From Micromonospora echinaurantiaca (GTDB lineage Bacteria; Actinomycetota; Actinomycetes; Mycobacteriales; Micromonosporaceae), in contig NZ_LT607750.1 in assembly GCF_900090235.1 (NCBI RefSeq), forward strand, positions 4,083,001 to 4,147,000: 64,000 nucleotides of DNA. Direction: 5' to 3'. The notes beneath the pieces are model-generated. The model ran no database searches. It saw only the letters and a list, made by a program, of their open reading frames with translations, and had not been told where the DNA came from. Position numbers and translations under genes: made by a program. This document shows, in pieces, positions 15,862 to 24,099 of the stretch. How positions within the stretch are numbered: position 1 is the first letter of the stretch; the number at the start of each line of letters is the position of its first letter.

Positions 15862-17585
15862 CGGCCGCTCCCGCCGGCGACGCCGACCGGTGCCGTGCCG
15901 GCCCGCGCGGGTGGCGGCCGACCGTCCGTTCCGGTCCGTGCGTCCGGCCGTCCCGCCGGGCGTACGCCGAGCAGCCGCAGCGCGTCGAGGACCTGCTCCG
16001 GCCGGAGCCCGCTGAGGCAGGGGTGGCCGAGGACCGGGCAGCGGGCGGCCCGGGTGTCCCGGCAGGCGGCGGTGGCGTCGCCGAGCCGGACGGTGGGCAC
16101 CCGCCACGGGCCCCACTGTCCGAACGGGACGGTCGGTGCGAAGAGGCTCACCACCGGCGTGCCGAACGCGGCCGCCAGGTGCGCCGGCCCGGTGTTCCCG
16201 ACCACCAGGGCCCCGGCCCGGGCCACCACGGTGGCGAGTTCGGCCAGCTCGGTCCGCCCGCCGAGGTCGACCGCCCCGGCGGCGGCGACCCGGGCGGTCA
16301 GCTCGGTCTCGTCCGGCCCGCCGGTGACCACCACCCGGTGACCGGCGGCGACCAGCGTCGAGGCGATCCGCTCGGCCAGTTCCGGCGGGCAGCCCCGGGC
16401 CTGCGCGGCCGAGCCGGGGTGCAGCAGCACGTAGCCCGGATCGCCGAGCCCCGCCGGGGGCGGTGGCAGCGCGTCCGGGCGGAGGCGGAGGGTGGGTTCG
16501 TCGTCGGTGAGGGCGTAACCCGCGGCGGCGGCGAGGGAGAGCGCGCGTTCCGGTTCGGGTATCCCGACCGGGACCCGGTGTCGGATGTCGAGGAGGCTGC
16601 CGGGGTAGTCGTCGCTGATCGCGGCGATCCGTGGCACGCCGGCCATGCGTAGCAGCAGGGCCAGGGGCAGCGGGGACTGATGGAAACTGGTGAAGATCAC
16701 CGCCTCGTCCGCGCCGACGGCCGCCAGCCGACCGACCAACTCCCGCATGGCGGTGGGGTCGACCGGGTCGGGAGTGGCCTCGATCCAGGGCAGCGGATGC
16801 TCGATGATCTCGTCGACCCCGGGCAGCAACTGCGCCGCCGCGCGTCCGCGGGGCCCGCACAGCAGCACCACCCGGTCCGCGCCGGCCGCGACCGCCCGGA
16901 TCCCCGGCCCGGTGACCAGCACATCACCAGCGGAATCCGACCGCACCACCAGCACCGTCCGCCCACGCCCCGACCGACCCGCCCCACCCACGCTCACCAC
17001 GGAGGACGACTCCCGATACCCGGCCGGGTCGACCGCGGCCTGCCGGGACAGGATCAACTCCACCGCCGCCGGCAGATCCACCGCCACCTGCGGCGCCGCC
17101 GCCACCTCCTCCGGCCGCGTCACCGGCGTCGGCACGAGAATGCCCGACGCCCCCGCCGCCAACGCCGCCGAGATGTCCCGCCCGATGTCCCCGACCACCA
17201 CACACCGCGCCGGCGTCGTCCCCAACTCCCGCGCCGCCGCCCACACCAACCCCGGCAACGGCTTGCGACACCCACACCCGTCACCATCATCATGCGGACA
17301 CACCAACCACGCGTCGAACGACCCCACCAACGCCTCGACCCGCGCATGCACCGCCCGCATCTGCGCCTCGGTGAAGAACCCCCGCGCCAACCCCGACTGG
17401 TTCGTCACCACCGCCAACCGCAAACCCGCCGCCCGCAACCGATCCAACGCCACCCGCGCCCCCGGCACCGGCCGCACCTTCTCCGGATCACCGTTGAACG
17501 GCACGTCCTCCACCAACGTGCCGTCCCGATCCAGCAACACCGCGTCGAACAGGACGGGCCCGGACCGGTCAGCACCGGCGTTCAC
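15858..17585 (-). CDS. gmhB: Fusion of heptose-bisphosphate phosphatase (GmhB-like) and GT9 glycosyltransferase
   Basis: The first gene of the heptose operon encodes two joined enzymes. The N-terminal ~190 residues are a HAD-IIIA phosphatase: LLDRDGTLVED, VVTNQSGLARG, the zinc motif CPHDDGDGCGCRKP and GDIGRDISAALAAG match GmhB, which removes the 7-phosphate of heptose 1,7-bisphosphate. The rest is GT9, with VRSDSAGDVLVTGPG, LHPGSAAQARGCPPELAERI and VVGNTGPAHLAAAFGTPVVSLF. GTG 17585 is my choice of start, with AGG 9 nt upstream and a normal GmhB beginning. The frame stays open to 17714, with in-frame ATGs at 17669 and 17666. The phosphatase half favours G-ending codons (TTG, GGG, GCG). Confidence 0.85.
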   Translation of the reverse strand: MNAGADRSGPVLFDAVLLDRDGTLVEDVPFNGDPEKVRPVPGARVALDRLRAAGLRLAVVTNQSGLARGFFTEAQMRAVHARVEALVGSFDAWLVCPHDDGDGCGCRKPLPGLVWAAARELGTTPARCVVVGDIGRDISAALAAGASGILVPTPVTRPEEVAAAPQVAVDLPAAVELILSRQAAVDPAGYRESSSVVSVGGAGRSGRGRTVLVVRSDSAGDVLVTGPGIRAVAAGADRVVLLCGPRGRAAAQLLPGVDEIIEHPLPWIEATPDPVDPTAMRELVGRLAAVGADEAVIFTSFHQSPLPLALLLRMAGVPRIAAISDDYPGSLLDIRHRVPVGIPEPERALSLAAAAGYALTDDEPTLRLRPDALPPPPAGLGDPGYVLLHPGSAAQARGCPPELAERIASTLVAAGHRVVVTGGPDETELTARVAAAGAVDLGGRTELAELATVVARAGALVVGNTGPAHLAAAFGTPVVSLFAPTVPFGQWGPWRVPTVRLGDATAACRDTRAARCPVLGHPCLSGLRPEQVLDALRLLGVRPAGRPDARTGTDGRPPPARAGTAPVGVAGGSGR

Positions 17586-17801
17586 CCCGGCTGACCTGCG
17601 CTGATCCGGCTCCACCTGGTCCTGTCGCACGGCGGGCGGGTTCCCTGCGCCCCGGGGAGTAAACATCATCTTCGACGCGGTGCCGCACCGCGTACGCCCC
17701 GGGCGCCCGCACATCCGCCCGCGCTGGCCTTACCCGTCGCCCCGGAGAAGCTAACCCGACACGATCGTTAGCGGAGCCGGTGACGCGGGTATGGGGGCGC
17801 A

Positions 17802-18248
17802 GTGGCGATTGTGGAGAAAGTGATCGACGCACCGCCGGAGCAGGTGTGGGCGGTGCTGGCCGACGGCTGGACGTACAGCGACTGGGTGGTCGGGACGGTA
17901 CACGTCCGCGACGTGGACGACGACTGGCCGCGGGTGGGCAGCGAACTGCATCACCGGGCCGGGCCGTGGCCGTTCTCGCTGGAGGACTCCTCGACGGTGC
18001 TCGGCTGCGAACCGCCGCAGCGGCTCACCATCAGGGCGGGGCTCTGGCCCGCCGGTGAGGCGATCGTGGCCTTCACCCTGGAGCCGCTCGGCGACGGTGC
18101 GACCCGGGTCCGCATCGGCGAGGACTTCGCGGCCGGACCGCTGCGCTGGGTGCGCAACAAGCTCAACGACCTGGTGCTGCACCAGCGCAACAAGGAGACG
18201 CTCAACCGGCTGGCCGACATCGCCACCCGGCAGAAGGCGGACGAATGA
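17802..18248 (+). CDS. SRPBCC/START-fold polyketide-cyclase-like protein
   Basis: A 148-residue hydrophobic-ligand-binding fold. It opens with VEKVIDAPPEQVWAVLADGWTYSDWVVG, the typical first strand and helix, and ends in a long amphipathic helix (RNKLNDLVLHQRNKETLNRLADI). The GTG start at 17802 has GGGGGCGCA before it. Its stop overlaps the following SDR start as ATGA, so the two are coupled. It is divergent from the heptose operon with about 200 nt between starts. The ligand is unknown. Confidence 0.85.
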   Translation: MAIVEKVIDAPPEQVWAVLADGWTYSDWVVGTVHVRDVDDDWPRVGSELHHRAGPWPFSLEDSSTVLGCEPPQRLTIRAGLWPAGEAIVAFTLEPLGDGATRVRIGEDFAAGPLRWVRNKLNDLVLHQRNKETLNRLADIATRQKADE

Positions 18249-19246
18249 CGCAGACCGTGGTGGTGACCGGGGCGAGCGCGGGCGTGGGCCGGGCGGTGGC
18301 CCGGGCGTACGCCGCGCGGGGCGCCCGGCTGGCGCTGCTGGCCCGGGGCGCGGCCGGACTGGCCGCCGCGGAGCGGGACTGCCGGGCCCTGGGCGCCGCC
18401 GACGTCCGCACCCACCGGGTCGACGTGGCCGACGCCGGCGCGGTGCAGCGGGCCGCCGACGACGTGGTGCACCGGCACGGCGGCATCGACGTGTGGGTCA
18501 ACAACGCGATGGTCTCGGTCTTCGCGCCGGCGTGGGAGATCACCGCCGCGGAGTTCCGGCGGGTCACCGAGGTGAACTACCTCGGCACGGTGCACGGCAC
18601 GCTGGCCGCGCTGCGGCACATGCGGGCGCACGGCCGGGGCGCGATCGTGCAGGTCGGCTCCGCGCTCGCCTACCGGGGGATCCCGCTGCAGTCGGCGTAC
18701 TGCGCGGCGAAGCACGCCGTGCAGGGCTTCAACGACTCGCTCCGGGCCGAGCTGCTGCACGACTGCCCGGGGGTCACGCTGTCGATGGTGCAGCTGCCGG
18801 CGATCAACACCCCGCAGTTCTCCTGGGTACGCACCCGCCTCCCCCGCCACCCACAGCCGGTGCCGCCGATCTTCGCCCCGGAGGTGGCCGCCCGCGCCAT
18901 CCTGTGGGCGGCCGACCACCACCCGCGCGAGCTGAACGTGGGCGGGCCGACCTGGCGGGCCCGCCTCGGGGACGCCCTGCTGCCCGGCCTGCTCGACCGC
19001 AAACTGGCCCGCGACGGCTACGACAGCCAGCAGACCGGCACCCCGGTCGACCCGGCCACCTGGCGGGACAACCTCGACCATCCCGGCGACGACGAGCGGG
19101 ACCGGGGCGCGGCCGGCGTCTTCGCCGACCGGGCCCGCGGCAGGTCCGCCGCGCTCTGGGTCGGTACGCACAAGCCCGCCGTCTCCGGCCTGGTCCTCGC
19201 CGCTGTCGGGCTCGCTCTCACCGGGCTGGCTCGCCGCCGTCACTGA
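18245..19246 (+). CDS. SDR-family oxidoreductase with C-terminal membrane anchor
   Basis: A 333-residue classical SDR. TGASAGVGRAV binds the cofactor, VNNAM is the NNAG variant, a Ser follows in QVGSALAYRG, and YCAAK holds the catalytic Tyr and Lys. After about residue 300 a single hydrophobic helix (AVSGLVLAAVGLALTGLA) ending in RRRH should anchor it to the membrane. It is coupled to the SRPBCC gene by a 4-nt overlap, so the two may act on the same lipid-like substrate; this is inference. Confidence 0.88.
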   Translation: MTQTVVVTGASAGVGRAVARAYAARGARLALLARGAAGLAAAERDCRALGAADVRTHRVDVADAGAVQRAADDVVHRHGGIDVWVNNAMVSVFAPAWEITAAEFRRVTEVNYLGTVHGTLAALRHMRAHGRGAIVQVGSALAYRGIPLQSAYCAAKHAVQGFNDSLRAELLHDCPGVTLSMVQLPAINTPQFSWVRTRLPRHPQPVPPIFAPEVAARAILWAADHHPRELNVGGPTWRARLGDALLPGLLDRKLARDGYDSQQTGTPVDPATWRDNLDHPGDDERDRGAAGVFADRARGRSAALWVGTHKPAVSGLVLAAVGLALTGLARRRH

Positions 19247-19378
19247 CCGACAGCCGGCGCGCTGCCGGCCGACGTTCAGCCCGGCGCCGACCGCCCGGAC
19301 GGGGGAGCCTTTTCCACCCGGATGTGGCAAGTGGCTACCCTCTCAGGGAGCCCTGTCCGCAAACCGAGGATGTCCGAC

Positions 19379-20146
19379 ATGATCGAACCCGTGCAGTTGC
19401 CCTCGCCCTGGCGGGACGCACGCCTGACCGTCGTGGTCCCCACCTACAACGAGGCGGGCAACCTTCCGGCGCTGGTCGAGCGGCTCATCGCCCTGCCGCT
19501 GCCGGGTCTGAAGATCCTGGTGGCGGACGACAACTCGCCCGACGGCACCGGCGAGGTGGCCGACAAGCTGGCGATCGAGCACCCGGAGCGGATCGAGGTC
19601 GTGCACCGGGCCGGCAAGGAGGGCCTCGGCCGGGCGTACGTGGACGGCATCGGGCGGGCGCTCGACGGCGGCGCCGAGTACGTGGCGCAGATGGACGCCG
19701 ACCTGTCGCACCCGCCGGAGGCGCTGCCCGGCATGCTCGGCGCGCTGCTCTCCACCCAGGCCGGCGTGGTGATCGGCTCCCGGTACGTGCCGGGTGGCGA
19801 GCTGGACGAGAACTGGCCGCTGTACCGGCGGGCGCTCAGCGGCTGGGCGAACCTCTACGTGCACACCCTGCTGCGGGTGCGGATCCGCGACCTCACCGCC
19901 GGCTTCAAGATCTGGCGGGCGGACGCGCTGCGGGACATCGGGCTGGAGCGGGTGCAGTCCAACGGCTACAGCTTCCAGGTGGAGATGCACTACCTCGCCA
20001 CCAAGCTGGGGCACACCATCCTGGAGGTGCCGATCCGCTTCGAGGAGCGGCGCGACGGCACGTCCAAGATGACCACCGCCACCAAGATCGAAAGCGCGCT
20101 GATGCCGTTCAAGCTGCGCAGCAAGCACCGCCACATCGAGCGCTGA
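19379..20146 (+). CDS. Polyprenol-phosphate-mannose synthase-like GT2 glycosyltransferase
   Basis: A 255-residue family 2 transferase close to dolichyl-phosphate mannose synthase (Ppm1/Dpm1 catalytic domain). VVVPTYNEAGNLPALVERL, VADDNSPDGTGEVADKL and QMDADLSHPPEALP give the nucleotide- and metal-binding sites. FEERRDGTSKM near the C-terminus is also typical. There is no membrane segment and no fused acyltransferase domain. GAGG at 19366-19369 is spaced correctly for ATG 19379, so I prefer it to ATG 19370. It would supply lipid-linked mannose for cell-envelope glycans. Confidence 0.9.
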   Translation: MIEPVQLPSPWRDARLTVVVPTYNEAGNLPALVERLIALPLPGLKILVADDNSPDGTGEVADKLAIEHPERIEVVHRAGKEGLGRAYVDGIGRALDGGAEYVAQMDADLSHPPEALPGMLGALLSTQAGVVIGSRYVPGGELDENWPLYRRALSGWANLYVHTLLRVRIRDLTAGFKIWRADALRDIGLERVQSNGYSFQVEMHYLATKLGHTILEVPIRFEERRDGTSKMTTATKIESALMPFKLRSKHRHIER

Positions 20147-20148
20147 CC

Positions 20149-20182
20149 CGGCGGCCGGGTCGACGCGGGCAACCGGCCGCCG
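20149..20182 (+). terminator. Hairpin after the GT2 gene
   Basis: CGGCGGCCGG (20149-20158) pairs perfectly with CCGGCCGCCG (20173-20182) across a 14-nt loop, starting 3 nt after the stop codon. There is no T-run. Confidence 0.5.
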
Positions 20183-20337
20183 CTGATCCGTCCTCGACAT
20201 CAGCTCCACAGGGTCCGGCCGGGCATCGGACGCCACGGCCTGCCGAGTTCGGCCGCGCCGCCTCCGCCGTGCGCCACCGCTCAGCCGGGCCACGACGTCG
20301 CCCGGCTGGCCGGCGGTGGACCGGTCCGTCGGGTGGG

Positions 20338-21942
20338 TCAGTGGTAGACGGCACGGTGGGCGGCGTCGACGACCGCCGCGTACAGCCGGCCGGTGCCGGC
20401 CCGGTCGCGGGCCAGCGCGGCCCGCGCGGCGTTCGCGCCCGGCGCGCCGTGCACCCCGCCGCCGGGGTGCGCCGACGCGCTGGCCAGGAACAACCGGTCC
20501 ACCGGCGTGTCCGCGCGACCCAGGCCGGGGATCGGGCGCAGGAACAGCTGCTGGTACGCGGCCGAGGTGCCGCCGCCCACCGCGCCGCCGACCAGGCTCG
20601 GATCGCCCGCCTCCAGGTCGGCCGGCCCGGCCACGTGCCGGCCGACGATCAGGCTGCGAAAACCGGGGGCGGCCGCCTCCAGCACGTCCTCCATCCGCTC
20701 CACCTGCGTGGCGATCTCCTCCGCCCGCCAGTGTCGGCGGAACGGCAGGTGGGTGTACGACCAGAGCGACTCGGTGCCCGGCGGCGAGTGGCTCGGCTCG
20801 GCCACCGACATCTGCCCGACCAGCAGGAACGGGTCGCGCGGCAGCTCGGAGCGGGCCAGCGCGGCGGCGTAGCTGGTCAGCCCGTCCAGGTCCGTGCGGA
20901 GGTGGACGGTGCCGGCGGTGGCCACCGCCGGGTTGCTCCACGGCACCGGCGCCGACAGCGCCCAGTCCACCTTCAGCGTCGAGCCGTCCCAGCGGAAGTG
21001 CGCCAGGTCCTCCACCAGCCGGGGCGGCAGCGCCGCCGCGCCGACCAGGTCGAGGTAGAGCGCCGGGGCCGGCACGTCGGCGAGCACCGCACGGCGGGCC
21101 CGCCACAGCGACCCGCCGACCGTGCGCACCCCCATCGCCCGGCCGCGGGCGGTCAGCACCCGGTCCACCCGGGCGCCGTAGAGGATCCGCCCACCCCGCT
21201 CGGTCAGCCGGTCCACCAGCGCGTCGGTGATCCGCTGCGCACCACCGGCCGGCACCGGCCAGCCGACCTGCTGGCCGAGCATCGCCAGCAGCCAGCCGTA
21301 CACCCCGGAGCCGGCCTCCTCGGGGGACAGGTCGGTGTGCAGGGCGCAGCCGGCCAGCAACGCCGGACCGCCGGCGCCGTCGAAGAGTTCGTCGCCGAGC
21401 TTGCGCACCGGCACCACCAGCCGCCGGGCCAGCCGGAGCGCGCCGGCGACCCGCAGCCGGCGCAGCAGCGTGAGGCCGCCGCGCACCGGCGGGAACGGCG
21501 TGGTGATGGTGTCCAGCATCGGCTCGGCGACCTCGAGCCAGTCGGTGTACGCGTTCAACCAGCGCTTGCCGTCGCCGGGCGCGAACGCCTCCAGTGAGGC
21601 CGCGGTGACCTCCGGGTCCCGGTTGAGCACCGCCGCCCGGTTGTCGGGGAACAGGTGGGCCAGCACGTCCGGGGCGTTCCGCCAGCTCAGGCCGTACCGC
21701 TGCAGGTCCAGCCGGCGCAGCACCGGCGAGGCGTAGCCGAGCGGGTAGAACGAGCTGTAGAGGTCGCTCAGGTAGCCGGGGGCGGTCACCTGGGCGGAGC
21801 GGACCGCGCCGCCGGGCGCCGCGGTGGCCTCCAGCACCAGGACGTCCCAGCCCGCGTCGGCCAGCATGTTGGCGGCCACCAGGCCGTTGTGGCCGGCCCC
21901 CACGACGACGGCGTCCGCGCTTCCCGCGCCGGTGGAACTCAT
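20338..21942 (-). CDS. FAD-dependent oxidoreductase of the phytoene desaturase/PYROXD2 type
   Basis: A 534-residue flavoprotein. VVVGAGHNGLVAANMLADAGWDVLVLEA is the dinucleotide-binding fold at the N-terminus, and a second FAD-contacting motif near the end reads LFLASASAHPGGGVHGAPGANAA. This layout matches PYROXD2-like members of the CrtI/amine-oxidase superfamily. No carotenoid genes lie nearby, so a carotenoid role is not supported. It is divergent from the aldehyde dehydrogenase gene with a 72-nt gap. Confidence 0.87.
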   Translation of the reverse strand: MSSTGAGSADAVVVGAGHNGLVAANMLADAGWDVLVLEATAAPGGAVRSAQVTAPGYLSDLYSSFYPLGYASPVLRRLDLQRYGLSWRNAPDVLAHLFPDNRAAVLNRDPEVTAASLEAFAPGDGKRWLNAYTDWLEVAEPMLDTITTPFPPVRGGLTLLRRLRVAGALRLARRLVVPVRKLGDELFDGAGGPALLAGCALHTDLSPEEAGSGVYGWLLAMLGQQVGWPVPAGGAQRITDALVDRLTERGGRILYGARVDRVLTARGRAMGVRTVGGSLWRARRAVLADVPAPALYLDLVGAAALPPRLVEDLAHFRWDGSTLKVDWALSAPVPWSNPAVATAGTVHLRTDLDGLTSYAAALARSELPRDPFLLVGQMSVAEPSHSPPGTESLWSYTHLPFRRHWRAEEIATQVERMEDVLEAAAPGFRSLIVGRHVAGPADLEAGDPSLVGGAVGGGTSAAYQQLFLRPIPGLGRADTPVDRLFLASASAHPGGGVHGAPGANAARAALARDRAGTGRLYAAVVDAAHRAVYH

Positions 21943-22014
21943 CCGATCCGCCTACCCGACGCGGAACCGGGCGAAACGCGTTTGCCTCGCCCGGGCTGGG
22001 GCATCCACTGCCGC

Positions 22015-23448
22015 ATGTACACGGTTGCGCAGCTGATAGGTGGCGTGTGGGGCGCGGGTGGCGAAGGGGGCGAGCTGGTCGTACACGACCCGGCGGACGG
22101 CACCCCGGTGACCACCGTGCCGTTGGCCACGGCGGACGAGGTCGGCAAGGCGGTGGAGGCGGCGCGCGGCGTCGCGACGGAGTGGGCGACGAGCGACCCG
22201 GCCGAGCGGGCCGCGGCGCTGCACCGGGCGGCGGACGCGGTGGCGGCGGTCGCCGACCAGCTGGCCGAGGCGACCACGGCCGAGATGGGCAAGCCGCTGG
22301 CGGACGCCCGCGGCGGCGTCGAGGCGGGAATCGGCACGCTGCGACAGTACGCGGAACTCGCCCCGGTGCGGGGCGGGCGCACCCTGCACGGCGGCCACCA
22401 CGCGCTCGACTTCATGGTGCCGCAGCCACGCGGCGTGGTCGCCGCGATCACCCCGTGGAACGACCCGGTGGCGGTCTCCTGCGGGCTGCTCGGCGCGGCT
22501 CTGGTGACCGGGAACGTGGTGCTCTACAAGCCGAGCGAGCGCACCCCGGCCACCGGCTGGCTGCTGGCGAAGGCGCTGGACAGCGCGCTGCCCGCCGGGG
22601 TGCTGTCGCTGCTGACCGGCGGCCCCGAGGTCGGCGCGGCGCTGGCCGCCCAGGAGGTCGACGTGGTGGCCCACGTCGGCTCCACCGCCACCGGCCGGGC
22701 GATCGCGGCCGCCGCCGCCGGGACCGGTGCCAAGGTGCTGCTGGAGAACGGCGGCAGCGACCCGCTGGTCGTCGACGCCGACGTCGACCCGGTCTGGGCG
22801 GCCGGACAGGCGGCGACCGGGGCGTTCGCCAACGCCGGGCAGATCTGCGTCGCGGTGGAGCGGGTCTACGTGCACCGGGACGTGGCCGAGGACTTCGTCG
22901 AGGCGCTGGTGGACCGCGCCCGGGCGCTGCGTACCGGCCCGGGCCGCGACCCGGCGACCGAGCTCGGGCCACTGGTCGACCGGCGGCACCGCGACCACGT
23001 GCACGGCCAGGTGACCGCCGCGGTGGCCGAGGGCGCCCGGATCCGCACCGGCGGCACCCTGCCGGAGGGGCCCGGCGCGTTCTACCCGGCGACCGTGCTG
23101 GCCGACTGCCGGCACGACATGGCGGTGGTACGCGACGAGACGTTCGGCCCGGTCGTCCCGGTGGTGGTGGTCGACTCGTTCAGCGAGGCGTTGCGCTGCG
23201 CCGCCGACTCGCCGTACGGGTTGGCCGCGACGGTGCTGACCGGGTCGATGAGCCACGCCCAACGGGCCTGGCGGGAGCTGCCGGTGGGCACCGTGAAGGT
23301 GAACGCGGTCTTCGGCGGGGCGCCGGGCGGTGCCGCGCATCCGCGCCGCGGCAGCGGCCACGGCTTCGGGTACGGCCCGGAACTGCTGGACGAGTTCACC
23401 GCGACCAAGGCGGTGCACATCGAGGCACCGGGCGGCGGCCACTGGTGA
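22015..23448 (+). CDS. NAD(P)-dependent aldehyde dehydrogenase
   Basis: A 477-residue ALDH superfamily enzyme. The catalytic Cys is Cys278 in NAGQICVAVERVY and the general base is Glu244 in LLENGGSDPLVV; ITPWNDPVAVSCG is the cofactor-side motif. The usual ELGG is replaced by ENGG, as in some benzaldehyde or succinate-semialdehyde-like branches. Start ATG 22015 is chosen because the family begins there; the frame remains open to 21655. The ribosome binding site is weak. The substrate is not predictable. Confidence 0.88.
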   Translation: MYTVAQLIGGVWGAGGEGGELVVHDPADGTPVTTVPLATADEVGKAVEAARGVATEWATSDPAERAAALHRAADAVAAVADQLAEATTAEMGKPLADARGGVEAGIGTLRQYAELAPVRGGRTLHGGHHALDFMVPQPRGVVAAITPWNDPVAVSCGLLGAALVTGNVVLYKPSERTPATGWLLAKALDSALPAGVLSLLTGGPEVGAALAAQEVDVVAHVGSTATGRAIAAAAAGTGAKVLLENGGSDPLVVDADVDPVWAAGQAATGAFANAGQICVAVERVYVHRDVAEDFVEALVDRARALRTGPGRDPATELGPLVDRRHRDHVHGQVTAAVAEGARIRTGGTLPEGPGAFYPATVLADCRHDMAVVRDETFGPVVPVVVVDSFSEALRCAADSPYGLAATVLTGSMSHAQRAWRELPVGTVKVNAVFGGAPGGAAHPRRGSGHGFGYGPELLDEFTATKAVHIEAPGGGHW

Positions 23449-23452
23449 CACC

Positions 23453-23485
23453 AGGGGCGGCTGTCCGGATTGGATAGCCGCCCCT
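23453..23485. terminator. Hairpin terminator between convergent genes
   Basis: AGGGGCGGCT (23453-23462) pairs with AGCCGCCCCT (23476-23485) around a 13-nt loop and is followed by TTTCGT. It separates the aldehyde dehydrogenase gene from the convergent ChaB-type gene. This is the most canonical intrinsic terminator in the window. Confidence 0.75.
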
Positions 23486-23506
23486 TTCGTCGTACGCCGG
23501 AATCTG

Positions 23507-23926
23507 TCACCGGCTCCGCGACCGGCCGCTCTCCCGGGCCTTGGCGGTCTGCCGGTTGTTCGCCTTCTCGATCGCCTTGACCAGTTCCGGCTTGGTCATG
23601 CTGGACCGGCCGGGGACGTCGAGCTTGCGGGCGACCTTCATGAGGTGGTCCTTGGTGGCGTTGGCGTCCACTCCACCGGCGGTGGGCGCCCGCCGCTCCG
23701 GGCCGCCGCCGGCCGCCTGCCGGTCGCTCGGGCCCTTGCGGCCCTTGGACTCCCAGTGGTCGCCCACCTTCTCGAACTCGTGCTTCACCGCGGCGAAGGC
23801 GGTCCGGTGCGCCCGCTCCCCCTCGCCGTAGGTCTCCACCGCCGAGTCGTGCGTCTTCTCCCACGTGCGCTGGGCCTTCGCCGGGGAGCGCCGCAGCGTG
23901 CTGGGCAGTACCTCGCGCCCGGGCAT
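23507..23926 (-). CDS. ChaB-family protein with Rho-N-like C-terminus
   Basis: A 139-residue small basic protein. The N-terminal ~65 residues match the ChaB fold (LPSTLRRSPAKAQRTWEKTHDSAVETYGEGERAHRTAFAAVKHEFEK). The C-terminal part (NATKDHLMKVARKLDVPGRSSMTKPELVKAIEKA) looks like a Rho-N/SAP-type helix-extended-loop-helix that binds nucleic acid. GGAGGAGGACG precedes ATG 23926. A SigF-type promoter with a 42-nt leader lies upstream, suggesting a stress role. Confidence 0.85.
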   Translation of the reverse strand: MPGREVLPSTLRRSPAKAQRTWEKTHDSAVETYGEGERAHRTAFAAVKHEFEKVGDHWESKGRKGPSDRQAAGGGPERRAPTAGGVDANATKDHLMKVARKLDVPGRSSMTKPELVKAIEKANNRQTAKARESGRSRSR

Positions 23927-23968
23927 CTCGTCCTCCTCCGTTTCGACGGTTCCGTGTGACCTGTATGA

Positions 23969-23993
23969 GTTCCCGGTCATCCAGGACACAAAC
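23969..23993 (-). promoter_or_regulatory. SigF/SigB-type promoter of the ChaB gene
   Basis: On the minus strand GTTT (23993-23990), a 15-nt spacer and GGGAAC (23974-23969) lie 42 nt before the ATG. It is back to back with a second such promoter at 24012-24037. Confidence 0.5.
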
Positions 23994-24011
23994 CGCGCCC
24001 CGGCGGCGGCC

Positions 24012-24037
24012 GTTTGCGGTCTTCCGGGCCTGGGTAC
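24012..24037 (+). promoter_or_regulatory. SigF/SigB-type promoter of the BrkB gene
   Basis: GTTT (24012-24015), a 16-nt spacer and GGGTAC (24032-24037) sit about 60 nt before the BrkB start at 24100. Confidence 0.55.
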
Positions 24038-24099
24038 CGGCGGGCCAGGCAACGCCGGATGGACCGGTCATCCGGCGGCCGGGGCACAGGGAGCGGGCC

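Noticed and set aside
17586..17714. N-terminal extension of the GmhB-GT9 fusion starting at 17714
   Set aside because: The extra residues are Arg/Pro-rich with no conserved feature and poor ribosome binding site spacing. The start at 17585 gives a normal GmhB beginning, though the choice is not certain.
20338..21942. Carotenoid biosynthesis role for the phytoene-desaturase-like protein
   Set aside because: No crtB, crtE or other carotenoid genes are nearby, and the sequence looks closer to PYROXD2-type oxidoreductases.
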